DNA of 64,000 bases from an uncultured Lacinutrix sp. (GTDB lineage Bacteria > Bacteroidota > Bacteroidia > Flavobacteriales > Flavobacteriaceae), in assembly GCF_947500325.1 (NCBI RefSeq), contig NZ_CANMRQ010000008.1:124001-188000 (forward strand), written 5' to 3'. The notes under the pieces were generated by a model. The model was not told the origin of the DNA, ran no database searches, and saw only the letters and a program-made list of their open reading frames with translations. Positions 1 to 8,997 of this stretch are shown piece after piece. Numbering within the stretch: position 1 is the first letter of the stretch; each line of letters starts with the position of its first letter. Position numbers and translations under genes: made by a program.

Positions 1-2
1 AC

Positions 3-1361
3 GATAACGATTCTACTAATGAGCTTAACCAAACTGTTGTTCTTAATGGTACCAATCTTGAAACGACTGATGCTGGTGGTACTATTACTACTGATCTTTC
101 TTCTTTAGATCAATCTACTGAAGTCACTACAAATGCTACTAACATTGCTACAAATACTACCAATATTGCTACAAACGCTACAAGTATTGCAGACCATATT
201 GCTGCAGATTTAGATATTGATGCTACTAACGAAATTCAAACTGTTGAATCTTCTGATGGTTCGGTAAACGTTACTAACGATGGTAATGATAATTATGATT
301 TATCTATAACTATTCCAGCTAACAATGATAACGACTCTACTAATGAGCTTAACCAAACTGTTGTTCTTAATGGTACCAATCTTGAAACAACTGATGCTGG
401 TGGCACTATTACTACTGATCTTTCTTCTTTAGATCAATCTACCGAAGTCACTACAAATACTACTAACATTGCTACTAACACTACCAATATCGCAACAAAC
501 ACAACTGATATTGCTACAAACGCTACAAGTATTGCAGACCATATTGCTGCAGATTTAGATATTGATGCTACTAACGAAATTCAAACTGTAGAATCTACTG
601 ATGGTTCGGTAAATGTTACTAACGATGGTAATGATAATTACGATTTATCTATTACCATTCCAGCTAATAACGATAACGACTCTACTAATGAGCTTAACCA
701 AACTGTGGTTCTTAATGGCACCAATCTTGAAACGACTGATGCTGGTGGTACTATTACTACTGATCTTTCTTCTTTAGATCAATCTACCGAAGTCACTACA
801 AATGTGGCTAACATTGCAACTAATACTACCAATATCGCTACAAACACAACTGATATCGCAACAAACGCAACTAATATTACAGACCATATTGCTGCAGATT
901 TAGATATTGATGCCACTAACGAAATTCAAACGGTGGAATCTACTGATGGTTCGGTAAACGTTACTAACGATGGTAATGATAATTACGATTTATCTATTAC
1001 AATTCCAGCCAATAACGATAATGACTCTACTAATGAGCTTAACCAAACTGTGATTCTTAATGGCACCAATCTTGAAACGACTGATGCTGGTGGTACTATT
1101 ACTACAGATTTATCCTCATTAAATCAAAGTGCTCAAGTTGCAACTAACATAGCTTTAATAGCAACCAACACTACTAATATTGCAACTAATGCAGCTGGCA
1201 TTGCAACAAATGCTTCAGATATTGCTAATCATATAGCTAACGATTTAGATACAAATGCTACTAACGAAATTCAAACCGTAGAATCTACAGACAATACAGT
1301 TACTATAACTCAAAACGGAAATGACTATGATTTAAGTGTCACTCCTTTTGATGATACTGCT
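3..1361 (+). repeat. Tandem coding repeats of 324/345 bp
   Basis: Near-identical units begin at 3, 327, 672 and 1017, each opening with codons for NDNDSTNELNQT (the first is clipped by the window edge). The first spacing is 324 bp and the next two are 345 bp. The 21-bp difference is exactly one heptad (ATNTTDI type). A degenerate fifth copy begins at 1860. Confidence 0.9.
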
Positions 1362-4289
1362 TTACAAACGCAAATAACTCAAAACGCAACTGATATTACG
1401 GCTAATACAACTAGTATCTCAACTAACACAACGGACATTGCAACTAATGCAACTAATATCTCTACTAATACAACCAACATTTCTACAAATACTACTAATA
1501 TTACTGCAAATACAACTGCTATAAATAATCATATTGCTAACGATTTAGATATAGATGCAACTAACGAAATTCAAACTGTAGAATCTTCTGATGGCTCTGT
1601 ATCGGTTACTCAAAATGGTAATGATTACGATTTATCTATTACTATTCCCACTAACAATGATAATGATGCAACTAATGAAATTCAAAACATTTCATCTAAT
1701 AATTCTCCTGGTAATATTACAATTTCAAGTGGTTCAACATTAAACTTAAATGTAGATGATGCAGATGCAGATGCGACTAACGAAATCCAAACATTAACGC
1801 AGACTGGTAATAACATTACCTTATCTAATGGTGGCGGAATGATTTCTGTGGCTGACAATGATAGTGATAGTAGTAATGAACTTAACGAAACTATTATTTT
1901 AAATGGAACTAATTTAGAAACTACAGATGCTGGAGGTACTATTATCACAGATTTATCTTCGCTTGATGAAAGTGCAGCTGTAGCTACTAATACAACAAAT
2001 ATTACAACAAACACAGCAGATATAGCAACTAATGCTACGGGCATAACTACTAATGCCGCAGATATTGCAAGTCATATTGCTTCAGATTTAGATACGGATG
2101 CTACAAATGAATTACAAGATATTTCATTAAACGGAACAGAGTTATCCTTATCTAATCCTGCAACTCCAGGTAACCTTGTAGATTTAACTGGACAAATTAC
2201 ACTACCTATGTTTGCTAATGGAGCTAATACTAATGATGAGATATATTGGAACGGCACTCAGTGGGTTTATGGAACAAGAGTCGCTACGGTTAATAATATT
2301 ACTCCAGACCCTAGTGGAAATGTTACTATTCCTATAGGTAATGTTTATACTGGACCAACAACATCAACATCTGACATTGGACCAATTGAAGTTGGAGGTA
2401 CTCCGCAAGAAGGAGATATTTATGTTGTAAATAGTAGTGCTCCAGATCCTGCTCAAGTAGGAGCAACTTACATTTATGATGGAGATACTGCTACTTGGAT
2501 TCCAATCGATCCATTTAATGCAGCACTTTATGATCCAAGATATGTAAATGTAACTGGAGACACAATGGTAGGAAATCTAGACATGAGTAATAATACAGTT
2601 ACTGGCTTAGGAACTCCAACTGGTGCTAGTGATGCTACACCAAAGTCTTATGTTGATAACATGTCATTAGTAGAGAACAATAATGGAACTTTTAGCTTAA
2701 ATAAACCTGATGGAACAGTAGACACAGTAAATAAAGCATCTTTAACTGCTAATCCTGATGGCTCTTACACTTTCGATAATAATGATGGCACACCTGTTAC
2801 TATAGATGTTACTAATTTAGAAACGACTACTACAATAACAGATAATGGAAACTTAACTGTTACCTATATAAATGAAGATAATCTATCTACAACATTTTCA
2901 GTTGCAGATAACGATAATGATAGCACTAATGAAATTCAAACAATTGCATCTGCAGATGCTTCGGTAACAGTAACACCAACTGGAAATAATTATGATTTAT
3001 CTGTTACTATCCCTGCTAACAACGATAATGATAGCACTAATGAAATCCAAACACTTTCGCAAACCGGTACTAATGTAACATTATCTAATGGTGGAGGCAC
3101 TATTTCTGTTGCAGACAATGATAATGATGCTTCTAATGAAATTCAAACAGTAGCATCTACTGATAGTTCTGTAACTGTAACTCAAAATGGAAACGATTAT
3201 GATTTATCTGTAAGTATTCCTGCCAATAATGATAATGATTCTACTAACGAAATTCAAAATATTTCATCAAATAATTCTCCTGGTAATATTACAATTTCAA
3301 GCGGCTCAACATTAAACTTAAATGTAAATGATGCTGATGCTGATGCGACTAACGAAATTCAAACTGTAGAATCTACAGACGGCTCTGTAACTGTAACTCC
3401 AAATGGAAATGATTATGACCTTTCGATTACAATTCCTACTAATAATGATAATGATAGTACTAATGAATACAATACAACTTTTGAAGTTTCTGGTAATAAC
3501 TTAGCTATAACTGATGCAGGAAGTACATTAAATGTACCGCTAACAGATATTGATTCGGAAGTTACTCAAACTGTAACAACTGGTAACACTATTGCTACCC
3601 ACGAAAGTGCAAGTGGTACTTCTACAGACATAATTGAAAGTAATACTACGTTATCTCAAAATGACTCAAGTCCAACTGGAGAAATAACATATAACAATGA
3701 AGCTGGAATTCCAGTTACAGCTCAAGTAATTGGAGCAGAAACAGACAATCAAATAGAAGTTGGTGCTAACGGAGGTGCATATTTAGGTCCTACAGTATAT
3801 ACTGGCTATTTTATTATCTCTAGTGAAGGAGTAACAACCGTAACTGGGATTCCGTTTCAACCATCTCAAGTAACATTTACTGCAAATGCAAATGTAGAAA
3901 GCCTAAATATTGATAGTGATAATGGTACTGGCAATAATGATAGAGGCATAGATAACTCATATGGAACAATGAATGGCTTTGTTAGAAACATTGGAGGTAC
4001 GTTAACTCAACAAGCAATGTTTGTTGGAGGTCATGGAAATTCTATTAATGATATTTCAAGATATGCAAGCAGCACAAACTGTATTGGTATAAGATATGGA
4101 GATCAAAACGGAAGTAGCTTAGGTAAAATTGAAGGCGCATTTAATAGCTTTACTGCAGATGGTTTTACTATTAATGTTAATTATACAGATGGCGTGATTA
4201 CAGTTAATAATGGTAATGCTTTAGTAGATGTACAGCCTGAGGATGTTAACAATGAAGCTTTACTAGTAATGTTTACTGCATATAAATAA
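3..4289 (+). CDS. Giant repetitive fibre-like surface protein, 5' end outside the window
   Basis: The frame is open from the first bases of the window, so the gene begins upstream; the GTG at 705 is internal. The 1428 visible residues are rich in Thr, Asn, Asp and Ile. The N-terminal part is tandem repeats of 108 or 115 residues. Each contains heptads of the type IATNTTN, with Ile at position a and Asn at position d. This matches the IxxNTxx 'N@d' pattern known from trimeric coiled-coil stalks. Around nt 2529-2660 lies a phage-tail-fibre-like segment (TGDTMVGNLDMSNN, then SDATPKSYVDN). The last 170 residues form a non-repetitive domain ending LLVMFTAYK, with no T9SS sorting domain. I infer a trimeric fibre or adhesin with a C-terminal head. 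Export route is unknown. The next gene starts 9 bp downstream, so the two are probably co-transcribed. Phage or tailocin origin is possible, but no other phage gene is visible. Confidence 0.8.
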   Translation, partial: DNDSTNELNQTVVLNGTNLETTDAGGTITTDLSSLDQSTEVTTNATNIATNTTNIATNATSIADHIAADLDIDATNEIQTVESSDGSVNVTNDGNDNYDLSITIPANNDNDSTNELNQTVVLNGTNLETTDAGGTITTDLSSLDQSTEVTTNTTNIATNTTNIATNTTDIATNATSIADHIAADLDIDATNEIQTVESTDGSVNVTNDGNDNYDLSITIPANNDNDSTNELNQTVVLNGTNLETTDAGGTITTDLSSLDQSTEVTTNVANIATNTTNIATNTTDIATNATNITDHIAADLDIDATNEIQTVESTDGSVNVTNDGNDNYDLSITIPANNDNDSTNELNQTVILNGTNLETTDAGGTITTDLSSLNQSAQVATNIALIATNTTNIATNAAGIATNASDIANHIANDLDTNATNEIQTVESTDNTVTITQNGNDYDLSVTPFDDTALQTQITQNATDITANTTSISTNTTDIATNATNISTNTTNISTNTTNITANTTAINNHIANDLDIDATNEIQTVESSDGSVSVTQNGNDYDLSITIPTNNDNDATNEIQNISSNNSPGNITISSGSTLNLNVDDADADATNEIQTLTQTGNNITLSNGGGMISVADNDSDSSNELNETIILNGTNLETTDAGGTIITDLSSLDESAAVATNTTNITTNTADIATNATGITTNAADIASHIASDLDTDATNELQDISLNGTELSLSNPATPGNLVDLTGQITLPMFANGANTNDEIYWNGTQWVYGTRVATVNNITPDPSGNVTIPIGNVYTGPTTSTSDIGPIEVGGTPQEGDIYVVNSSAPDPAQVGATYIYDGDTATWIPIDPFNAALYDPRYVNVTGDTMVGNLDMSNNTVTGLGTPTGASDATPKSYVDNMSLVENNNGTFSLNKPDGTVDTVNKASLTANPDGSYTFDNNDGTPVTIDVTNLETTTTITDNGNLTVTYINEDNLSTTFSVADNDNDSTNEIQTIASADASVTVTPTGNNYDLSVTIPANNDNDSTNEIQTLSQTGTNVTLSNGGGTISVADNDNDASNEIQTVASTDSSVTVTQNGNDYDLSVSIPANNDNDSTNEIQNISSNNSPGNITISSGSTLNLNVNDADADATNEIQTVESTDGSVTVTPNGNDYDLSITIPTNNDNDSTNEYNTTFEVSGNNLAITDAGSTLNVPLTDIDSEVTQTVTTGNTIATHESASGTSTDIIESNTTLSQNDSSPTGEITYNNEAGIPVTAQVIGAETDNQIEVGANGGAYLGPTVYTGYFIISSEGVTTVTGIPFQPSQVTFTANANVESLNIDSDNGTGNNDRGIDNSYGTMNGFVRNIGGTLTQQAMFVGGHGNSINDISRYASSTNCIGIRYGDQNGSSLGKIEGAFNSFTADGFTINVNYTDGVITVNNGNALVDVQPEDVNNEALLVMFTAYK
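1394..1540 (+). repeat. Seven consecutive coiled-coil heptads (21-bp coding repeat)
   Basis: Seven codon heptads follow the pattern I-x-x-N-T-x-x: ITANTTS, ISTNTTD, IATNATN, ISTNTTN twice, ITANTTA and INNHIAN. Each is 21 bp. This is the longest uninterrupted stalk-like run in the fibre gene. Confidence 0.75.
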
Positions 4290-4298
4290 ATCGACGAT

Positions 4299-5435
4299 AT
4301 GAAAGTTATAAAATATATAGTATTGTTATTATTCCAAGTAAGTATTGCTCAACAGGCGTTTCATAATTTTGGAAATGTACAAATACACAATCAAGGTGAA
4401 ATGGGTTTCCATATAGATTTAATTAATGATGGAACATTTAACGAAAATTTAGGGTTAGCTGGTTTTTATAATGAAGACAACTCTTTGTCTGTCTCTGGTT
4501 CTCAAATACCACGATTCTTCGATATGGAAGTTGCTGTAGATAATGATTTGTATCTTGATATAAATACAGAAGTTTCTAATACTTTGAGTTATATAACAGG
4601 AGACGTTATTACACCAAGAAACAATTCTATTATATCATTAGACTATTTAAACAATTCTATTTATGCTTTAGAAAATGATCTAAGACTAACTGATGGTTAT
4701 GCATCATATACAGGTGATGATTCTTTTAGATTCCCTATTGGACAAGATAATAAGTTAAGGCCATTAATAACTCCATTTCAATCCAACAGACCTAAATTTA
4801 AAGCTGCTTATTTTAACGAAGACCCTAATTTCTCATCTACTTTTTCTCAATCATTTGACACTAACATTTCTGAAACAATAATTAATGCAGTTAGCAAAGA
4901 AGAGTTTTGGGATTTTAACGGTACAGAAAAAACATTAGTTACATTAACTTGGAATCAAGAAAGTCAAATACCTTCTTTAGTTAATGATTTAATGAACTTA
5001 AGAGTTGTTGGATGGAGTATAGCAGAAAACAAATGGTTAGACTTAGGTAATACAGCTATAACTGGAGACTTAAATAATGGCACAATAAGTTCTTTTGAAT
5101 TTACACCAAATGATTATGAAATAATAACATTTGGAGCCTTAATAGGAAGTGACGGCCTTGTGGTATATAATGGAATCAGTCCTAATGGTGACGATCTAAA
5201 TGATTTCTTTGTAATTGAAGGTGTTGAATTATTTAAAAATACTTTAAAAATATTTAATAGATGGGGAAGAACCGTTTATGATGCTACAAATTATAAAAAC
5301 ACGTTCAATGGGGTCTCAAACAAAGAAATTGTTGGCAGCTCCGGAAGCAAACTCCCAGTTGGAACCTATTTTTATGTGCTACAATTAACAGAAGAAAATA
5401 AGAATTATTCTGGCTGGATTTATATAAACTATTAA
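4299..5435 (+). CDS. Secreted protein with T9SS type B (gliding-associated) C-terminal domain
   Basis: The 378-residue protein opens with a signal peptide ending near SIAQQ (residues 1-18). The body is beta-rich and not recognised. The last 90 residues form the type B, gliding motility-associated C-terminal domain: NGISPNGDDLNDFFVIEG, then LKIFNRWGRTVYD, then PVGTYFYVLQL and a final GWIYINY. Such proteins are exported by the T9SS and stay on or around the cell surface. It starts 9 bp after the fibre gene, so the two probably act together, for instance as anchor or partner of the fibre; that link is inference. Its stop codon directly abuts that of the convergent GNAT gene. Confidence 0.85.
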   Translation: MKVIKYIVLLLFQVSIAQQAFHNFGNVQIHNQGEMGFHIDLINDGTFNENLGLAGFYNEDNSLSVSGSQIPRFFDMEVAVDNDLYLDINTEVSNTLSYITGDVITPRNNSIISLDYLNNSIYALENDLRLTDGYASYTGDDSFRFPIGQDNKLRPLITPFQSNRPKFKAAYFNEDPNFSSTFSQSFDTNISETIINAVSKEEFWDFNGTEKTLVTLTWNQESQIPSLVNDLMNLRVVGWSIAENKWLDLGNTAITGDLNNGTISSFEFTPNDYEIITFGALIGSDGLVVYNGISPNGDDLNDFFVIEGVELFKNTLKIFNRWGRTVYDATNYKNTFNGVSNKEIVGSSGSKLPVGTYFYVLQLTEENKNYSGWIYINY

Positions 5436-5861
5436 TTATAATGTTTTATAAAAATGATAGCCATAAATTTCATAGCCTTCATTATAATAAAACTTATGTG
5501 ACGGATAATTTTGAACATAAGTATTTAATTCTGAAGTAGTACAACCTTTTTCTTTAGCATAATTATACAACCATTTAAAAAATTGTTTCCCAAGACCTTT
5601 TCCTTGATATTCAGTTTCAATATATACATGATCGACTTCCATAGACATCCCACAATAATGCCTAGTTTGAAACCACAAACCACTTATACCAATTAATTTA
5701 CCATCATCAAAAATGCCAGCGCATTCATAATTTTGTTTTATCATTTCAGCAAAACGTTCTTTTAAAACAGCATCAGAGTTTTTATTATTGCTAAGTTTTT
5801 GAACTAATGGAATAATAGAATTAATATTAGAAGGCTCAATAATTTTAAAGGTAAAAGGCAT
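5436..5861 (-). CDS. GNAT family N-acetyltransferase
   Basis: This 141-residue protein has the GNAT acetyl-CoA binding signature: a beta strand (MEVDHVYIETEY) leading into QGKGLG at residues 86-91, then the following helix FFKWLYNYAKEKG and a C-terminal strand with FYYNEGYEIYGYHF. Length fits a single-domain GNAT. The substrate cannot be read from sequence. It is convergent with the preceding type B gene with no gap, and divergent from a second acetyltransferase of a different subfamily. Confidence 0.85.
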   Translation of the reverse strand: MPFTFKIIEPSNINSIIPLVQKLSNNKNSDAVLKERFAEMIKQNYECAGIFDDGKLIGISGLWFQTRHYCGMSMEVDHVYIETEYQGKGLGKQFFKWLYNYAKEKGCTTSELNTYVQNYPSHKFYYNEGYEIYGYHFYKTL

Positions 5862-5905
5862 TTTTTATTTTTAGTAAAAATAATTAAAATCATTAAGTTT
5901 GAAAG

Positions 5906-6442
5906 ATGAAAGTTATAATTAAAACTGAGAGGTTATATTTAAGAGAATTCACTAATGATGATGCGATTCATTTTTACCAAATGAATTTAGATGAAGATGT
6001 TATAAAATATACAGGAGATGTTCCTTTTAATTCTGAAGTAGAAGCTAAAGATTTTCTTTCAAAATACAAACAATATGAACTATATAAGATGGGACGATGG
6101 GCAGTTTGTGATAAACAAACCAATGATTTTTTAGGGTGGTGCGGACTCAAATATCATCCAAAAGAAGATATTGTAGAAGTTGGTTATCGCTTTTATAAAA
6201 AATACTGGAATAATGGTTATGCTACAGAAAGCACAAAAGCATCTATAAAGTATGGATTTGAAACTTTAAAATTAAAAACCATATACGCTCATGCTCATAT
6301 TAATAATTTGGCATCACTTAAAGTCATTGAAAAATGTAAATTACAATATGTGACCCAAAATATCTATGACGGTATGCCTGCAAACTTATATAAAATAGAA
6401 AACCCATACCTAAGAATAAGAACAAGGGTAGAGATAGCCTAA
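5906..6442 (+). CDS. RimJ/RimL-type GNAT acetyltransferase
   Basis: The 178-residue protein starts with the typical TERLYLREFTNDDA segment of RimJ/RimL-like enzymes. It carries KKYWNNGYATES (98-109, the acyl-CoA pyrophosphate loop) and NLASLKVIEKC (134-144), the usual 'N-x-x-S-x-x-v-l-e-k-x-G' helix with Cys in place of Gly. Enzymes of this group acetylate ribosomal protein N-termini, other proteins, antibiotics or small amines, so the substrate is unknown. It lies divergent from the preceding GNAT gene with a 44-bp gap. Confidence 0.85.
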   Translation: MKVIIKTERLYLREFTNDDAIHFYQMNLDEDVIKYTGDVPFNSEVEAKDFLSKYKQYELYKMGRWAVCDKQTNDFLGWCGLKYHPKEDIVEVGYRFYKKYWNNGYATESTKASIKYGFETLKLKTIYAHAHINNLASLKVIEKCKLQYVTQNIYDGMPANLYKIENPYLRIRTRVEIA

Positions 6443-6602
6443 AATTAATGTTATATATGAGTTTCAAAAAAAATCATTTTAAAAAGTAATCATCTAATTT
6501 TCAGAGCTCTACTTATAAAAGAAAAGAATATAAAATGCTAATCACATAATGTTAGTATTATAGATTTAAACTTGTACAATTGTAATCACTTTACAACTAA
6601 TG

Positions 6603-6620
6603 GAGATGCTTTCGCATCTC
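6603..6620. other. Perfect 7-bp hairpin in an intergenic region
   Basis: GAGATGC and GCATCTC flank a four-base loop (TTTC) in the 214-bp gap between the GNAT and M15 genes. The following bases are A-rich rather than T-rich, so it is not a classical terminator for the plus strand. It could be an RNA leader element of the downstream gene or part of a short dispersed repeat. Confidence 0.35.
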
Positions 6621-6656
6621 AAAAATTGGCACACATTATGTAATATATAAACTAAT

Positions 6657-7385
6657 ATGAATAGAAGGCATTTTATAAAACAATCAAGCTTAGCAGGTAT
6701 TCTAATCTCTTTACTACCTCAAACAATTATTTCCAACACTTTAATTTCTTCAGAAGAATTAATAGGAAAAGGAAATCCAGTACTTTATGGAGAAGGTTAT
6801 AAACTAAGAGAAGAAGCTCATATTGCTTTTAAAAAAATGCAAGCAGAAGCCTTTAAAAGCAATATCAAAATTGGGGCAGTATCTAGCTATAGAAGTTATG
6901 CTCATCAAAAACGTATTTGGGAGCGAAAATTCAAAAAAAATAAAAATAACGGACTTTCAACTCAAGAAAACATTAAAAAAATCATAGAATACTCTACTAT
7001 ACCAGGAACATCAAGACACCATTGGGGAACAGACATTGACATCTACCAGACAAATGTAAAACAGCCTCGAGGAGTATTGATAGCCAATAATTTTCATAAT
7101 AATGGTGCATTTTGCAAACTAAAAGAATGGATGGATACACATGCAAATACTTATGGTTTCTATTTAGTATATACAGATTTACCTAATAGAAAAGGATTTA
7201 AATACGAACCATGGCATTATAGTTACAAACCACTTTCTCAAGATTACCTAAAAGCATATAAAAAACTAAATATTTCAGAAATACTACAAAAAGACAACTT
7301 ACTAGGTAGTAAAAATTTCTCTGAAGACTTTATAAATCAGTATACAAAAGAAAATATTTTAGATATTAATCCCGAACTTTTGTAA
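6657..7385 (+). CDS. D-alanyl-D-alanine carboxypeptidase-like protein (VanY, M15B)
   Basis: The 242-residue protein has a twin-arginine-like export signal (MNRRHFIKQSSLAG, then a hydrophobic stretch), so folded export is likely. The zinc metallopeptidase signatures of M15B are present: SRHHWGTDID at 119-128 (S-x-H-x-x-G-x-x-x-D) and EPWHY at 184-188 with the catalytic Glu and third zinc-ligand His. SSYRSYAHQKRIW (76-88) is also typical of the family. It should trim peptidoglycan stem peptides in the periplasm, removing the terminal D-Ala. The last 40 residues are a Lys/Asn-rich tail. Start chosen at the ATG giving the RR signal. Confidence 0.85.
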   Translation: MNRRHFIKQSSLAGILISLLPQTIISNTLISSEELIGKGNPVLYGEGYKLREEAHIAFKKMQAEAFKSNIKIGAVSSYRSYAHQKRIWERKFKKNKNNGLSTQENIKKIIEYSTIPGTSRHHWGTDIDIYQTNVKQPRGVLIANNFHNNGAFCKLKEWMDTHANTYGFYLVYTDLPNRKGFKYEPWHYSYKPLSQDYLKAYKKLNISEILQKDNLLGSKNFSEDFINQYTKENILDINPELL

Positions 7386-7415
7386 CTTTAAAACATTAAT
7401 TAAAATTAACTAACG

Positions 7416-8183
7416 ATGAGAAGAGGTGGACTTAAAGGGCGATTATTAATAGGTTTAGCAATTGCTGGCTTTTTTGTAATTAAACATTATATGAGTAGAG
7501 AAACAAATCCTTATACTGGTAAAGTACAAGCAATTTCTATGACTCCAGATGAAGAAATTCAAATGGGATTAGCCAGTATTAATCAAATGGCAAATCAACA
7601 TGGTGGTTTATATCCAAATGAACAATACCAAGCTTTGATAGACCAAGTAGGCATGAAATTAGTAAATAATAGTATTGCTAAAGACACTCCATATCAATAT
7701 GATTTTCATCTATTAGCGGACGAAAGAACAATTAATGCCTTTGCTTTACCTGGAGGACAAATATGCATTACTTATGCGCTATTTTCAAAATTAAAAAATG
7801 AAGACCAATTAGCAGGAGTTTTAGGTCATGAAATTGGTCATGTTTTAGGTAAGCATTCTGCTGAGCGTATTGCAAATAGCAAGATGTGGCAAGGTTTAAG
7901 TACTGCTGGATCTGTTGGTGCAGATATGGGTGGATTAGTTAGTCAAATAGGAAATGGAACATTATTAAAAAATGGCCGTGGTGATGAATTAGAAAGTGAT
8001 GAACTAGGTGTGCGATTTATGATGCGTGCTGGTTATGATCCTGAGGAAATGATAGGCGTTATGCAGATTTTAAAAGATGCCGCTGGCCCAAATAGAGTTC
8101 CTGAATTTCAAAGCTCACATCCAGATCCAGAAAATAGAATAGAAAATATTAGAGAAGCCATAGAAAAATACAGACGTCAATAA
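7416..8183 (+). CDS. M48 family zinc metalloprotease (LoiP/YcaL-like)
   Basis: The 255-residue protein has an N-terminal membrane segment (residues 8-23) with basic residues before it. The catalytic motif is HEIGH at 138-142, preceded by the conserved AFALPGGQI (109-117). The third zinc ligand lies in ELESD (191-195, ExxxD). The C-terminus has SSHPDPENRIENI, a hallmark of this family. Such enzymes are envelope quality-control proteases. It lies 30 bp after the M15 gene in the same direction and is followed by a strong hairpin terminator. Confidence 0.9.
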   Translation: MRRGGLKGRLLIGLAIAGFFVIKHYMSRETNPYTGKVQAISMTPDEEIQMGLASINQMANQHGGLYPNEQYQALIDQVGMKLVNNSIAKDTPYQYDFHLLADERTINAFALPGGQICITYALFSKLKNEDQLAGVLGHEIGHVLGKHSAERIANSKMWQGLSTAGSVGADMGGLVSQIGNGTLLKNGRGDELESDELGVRFMMRAGYDPEEMIGVMQILKDAAGPNRVPEFQSSHPDPENRIENIREAIEKYRRQ

Positions 8184-8204
8184 ATCTCTTTTAAAATGTA
8201 ACAT

Positions 8205-8237
8205 AAAAAAGCCTTGTTATAATAACAAGGCTTTTTT
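8205..8237. terminator. Bidirectional intrinsic terminator
   Basis: A-run, GCCTTGTTAT stem, short loop, ATAACAAGGC, then T6. It sits between the convergent M48 and ankyrin genes and can serve both. Confidence 0.9.
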
Positions 8238-8260
8238 GTTTAAAATCAATAGATTCTATT

Positions 8261-8650
8261 TTACTTTTTTTTCAATTTTTTTTTGATAATGTTGTACGCT
8301 TCATTCGCATTAGATGCCTTTGCATAAGACAATGCCGTTTTCCCTTTACTAGACTTAGCTTTTATATCTGCTCCTTTATCTATTAAAAGTTTTAGAATTT
8401 CTACACGATTATACTTTGCTGCATACATAATTGGAGTCATCCCTTTAGATCTTCTTTCCAAATTTTCCCCTAATTTAATTAGTTTTTTTACTGTTTCTAT
8501 ATCTCCTTTAGCTATAGCTGTACAAAAAGAATTTACCTCATAAACAGATTCAATTCCGTAATTATTGTAATCAGAAATACTCGTGTCTGCATTTACGTTT
8601 GCTACTGAGAAACTTAATGCAATTGCTGAAATAATGATTGTTTTTTTCAT
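8261..8650 (-). CDS. Small secreted ankyrin-repeat protein
   Basis: The 129-residue protein has a signal peptide (MKKTIIISAIALSFSVANVNA, written here only as its first 21 residues would show; cleavage near NVNAD). It has two clear ankyrin repeats: KGMTPIMYAAKYNRVEIL with KLLIDKGADIKA, then SSKGKTALSYAKAS with a truncated helix, preceded by a partial repeat. The tail is Lys-rich (KKKLKKK). Small periplasmic ankyrin proteins are common in flavobacteria; this one probably mediates a protein contact, partner unknown. It is transcribed against the M48 gene. Confidence 0.75.
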   Translation of the reverse strand: MKKTIIISAIALSFSVANVNADTSISDYNNYGIESVYEVNSFCTAIAKGDIETVKKLIKLGENLERRSKGMTPIMYAAKYNRVEILKLLIDKGADIKAKSSKGKTALSYAKASNANEAYNIIKKKLKKK

Positions 8651-8997
8651 GATGAATGTTTTAATTGATTATATGATTTGTTTTTTTGATTATAATAAAG
8701 AGACGACTTGTTTAATTAATTGTTACACATAAAAACAGATTATAACATTTTTTTAACTATTTGGAAACAAATATGTTAACGTTTTGCTAATTATAGAAAA
8801 ACTCATAACACCATCTCGAATAACAGATAACAATTGTTTAATATTTTATATTTTTCAGACTACTATTTTTACTTTATCTTTTTGTTATTTAGCCTTTTAC
8901 ACTAATAAAACAACTAAAACGATTTCGTTATTTTATATGGTATTATACTATCGTTTAGAAACTTTAGTTTTTATATTTGCTCACTAAACATAGAACA
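8651..8997. other. Intergenic region upstream of gpmI
   Basis: This 347-bp AT-rich stretch separates the ankyrin gene from gpmI, which diverge. A short open frame at 8784-8987 has no family resemblance and overlaps the gpmI promoter, so I do not call it. Apart from the -7 element at 8972 I see no repeat, RNA gene or operator. Confidence 0.5.
8972..8979 (+). promoter_or_regulatory. Candidate Bacteroidota -7 element for gpmI
   Basis: TATATTTG matches the Bacteroidota -7 consensus TAnnTTTG exactly and lies 18 bp before the gpmI ATG at 8998. No clear TTG -33 element is visible at the right distance; TTTAG at 8953 is the nearest. Confidence 0.5.

Noticed and set aside
1-1361. Long regular repeats that could be mistaken for a CRISPR array or satellite
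   Set aside because: The repeats are 324-345 bp, contiguous and in one open reading frame with no spacers, so they are coding repeats.
1682-2257. Minus-strand open frames inside the fibre gene
   Set aside because: They are antisense shadows of low-complexity coding repeats, with hydrophobic composition caused by the Thr/Asn-rich sense strand.
8784-8987. 67-codon open frame before gpmI
   Set aside because: It has no family resemblance, is AT-driven in composition and covers the gpmI promoter.
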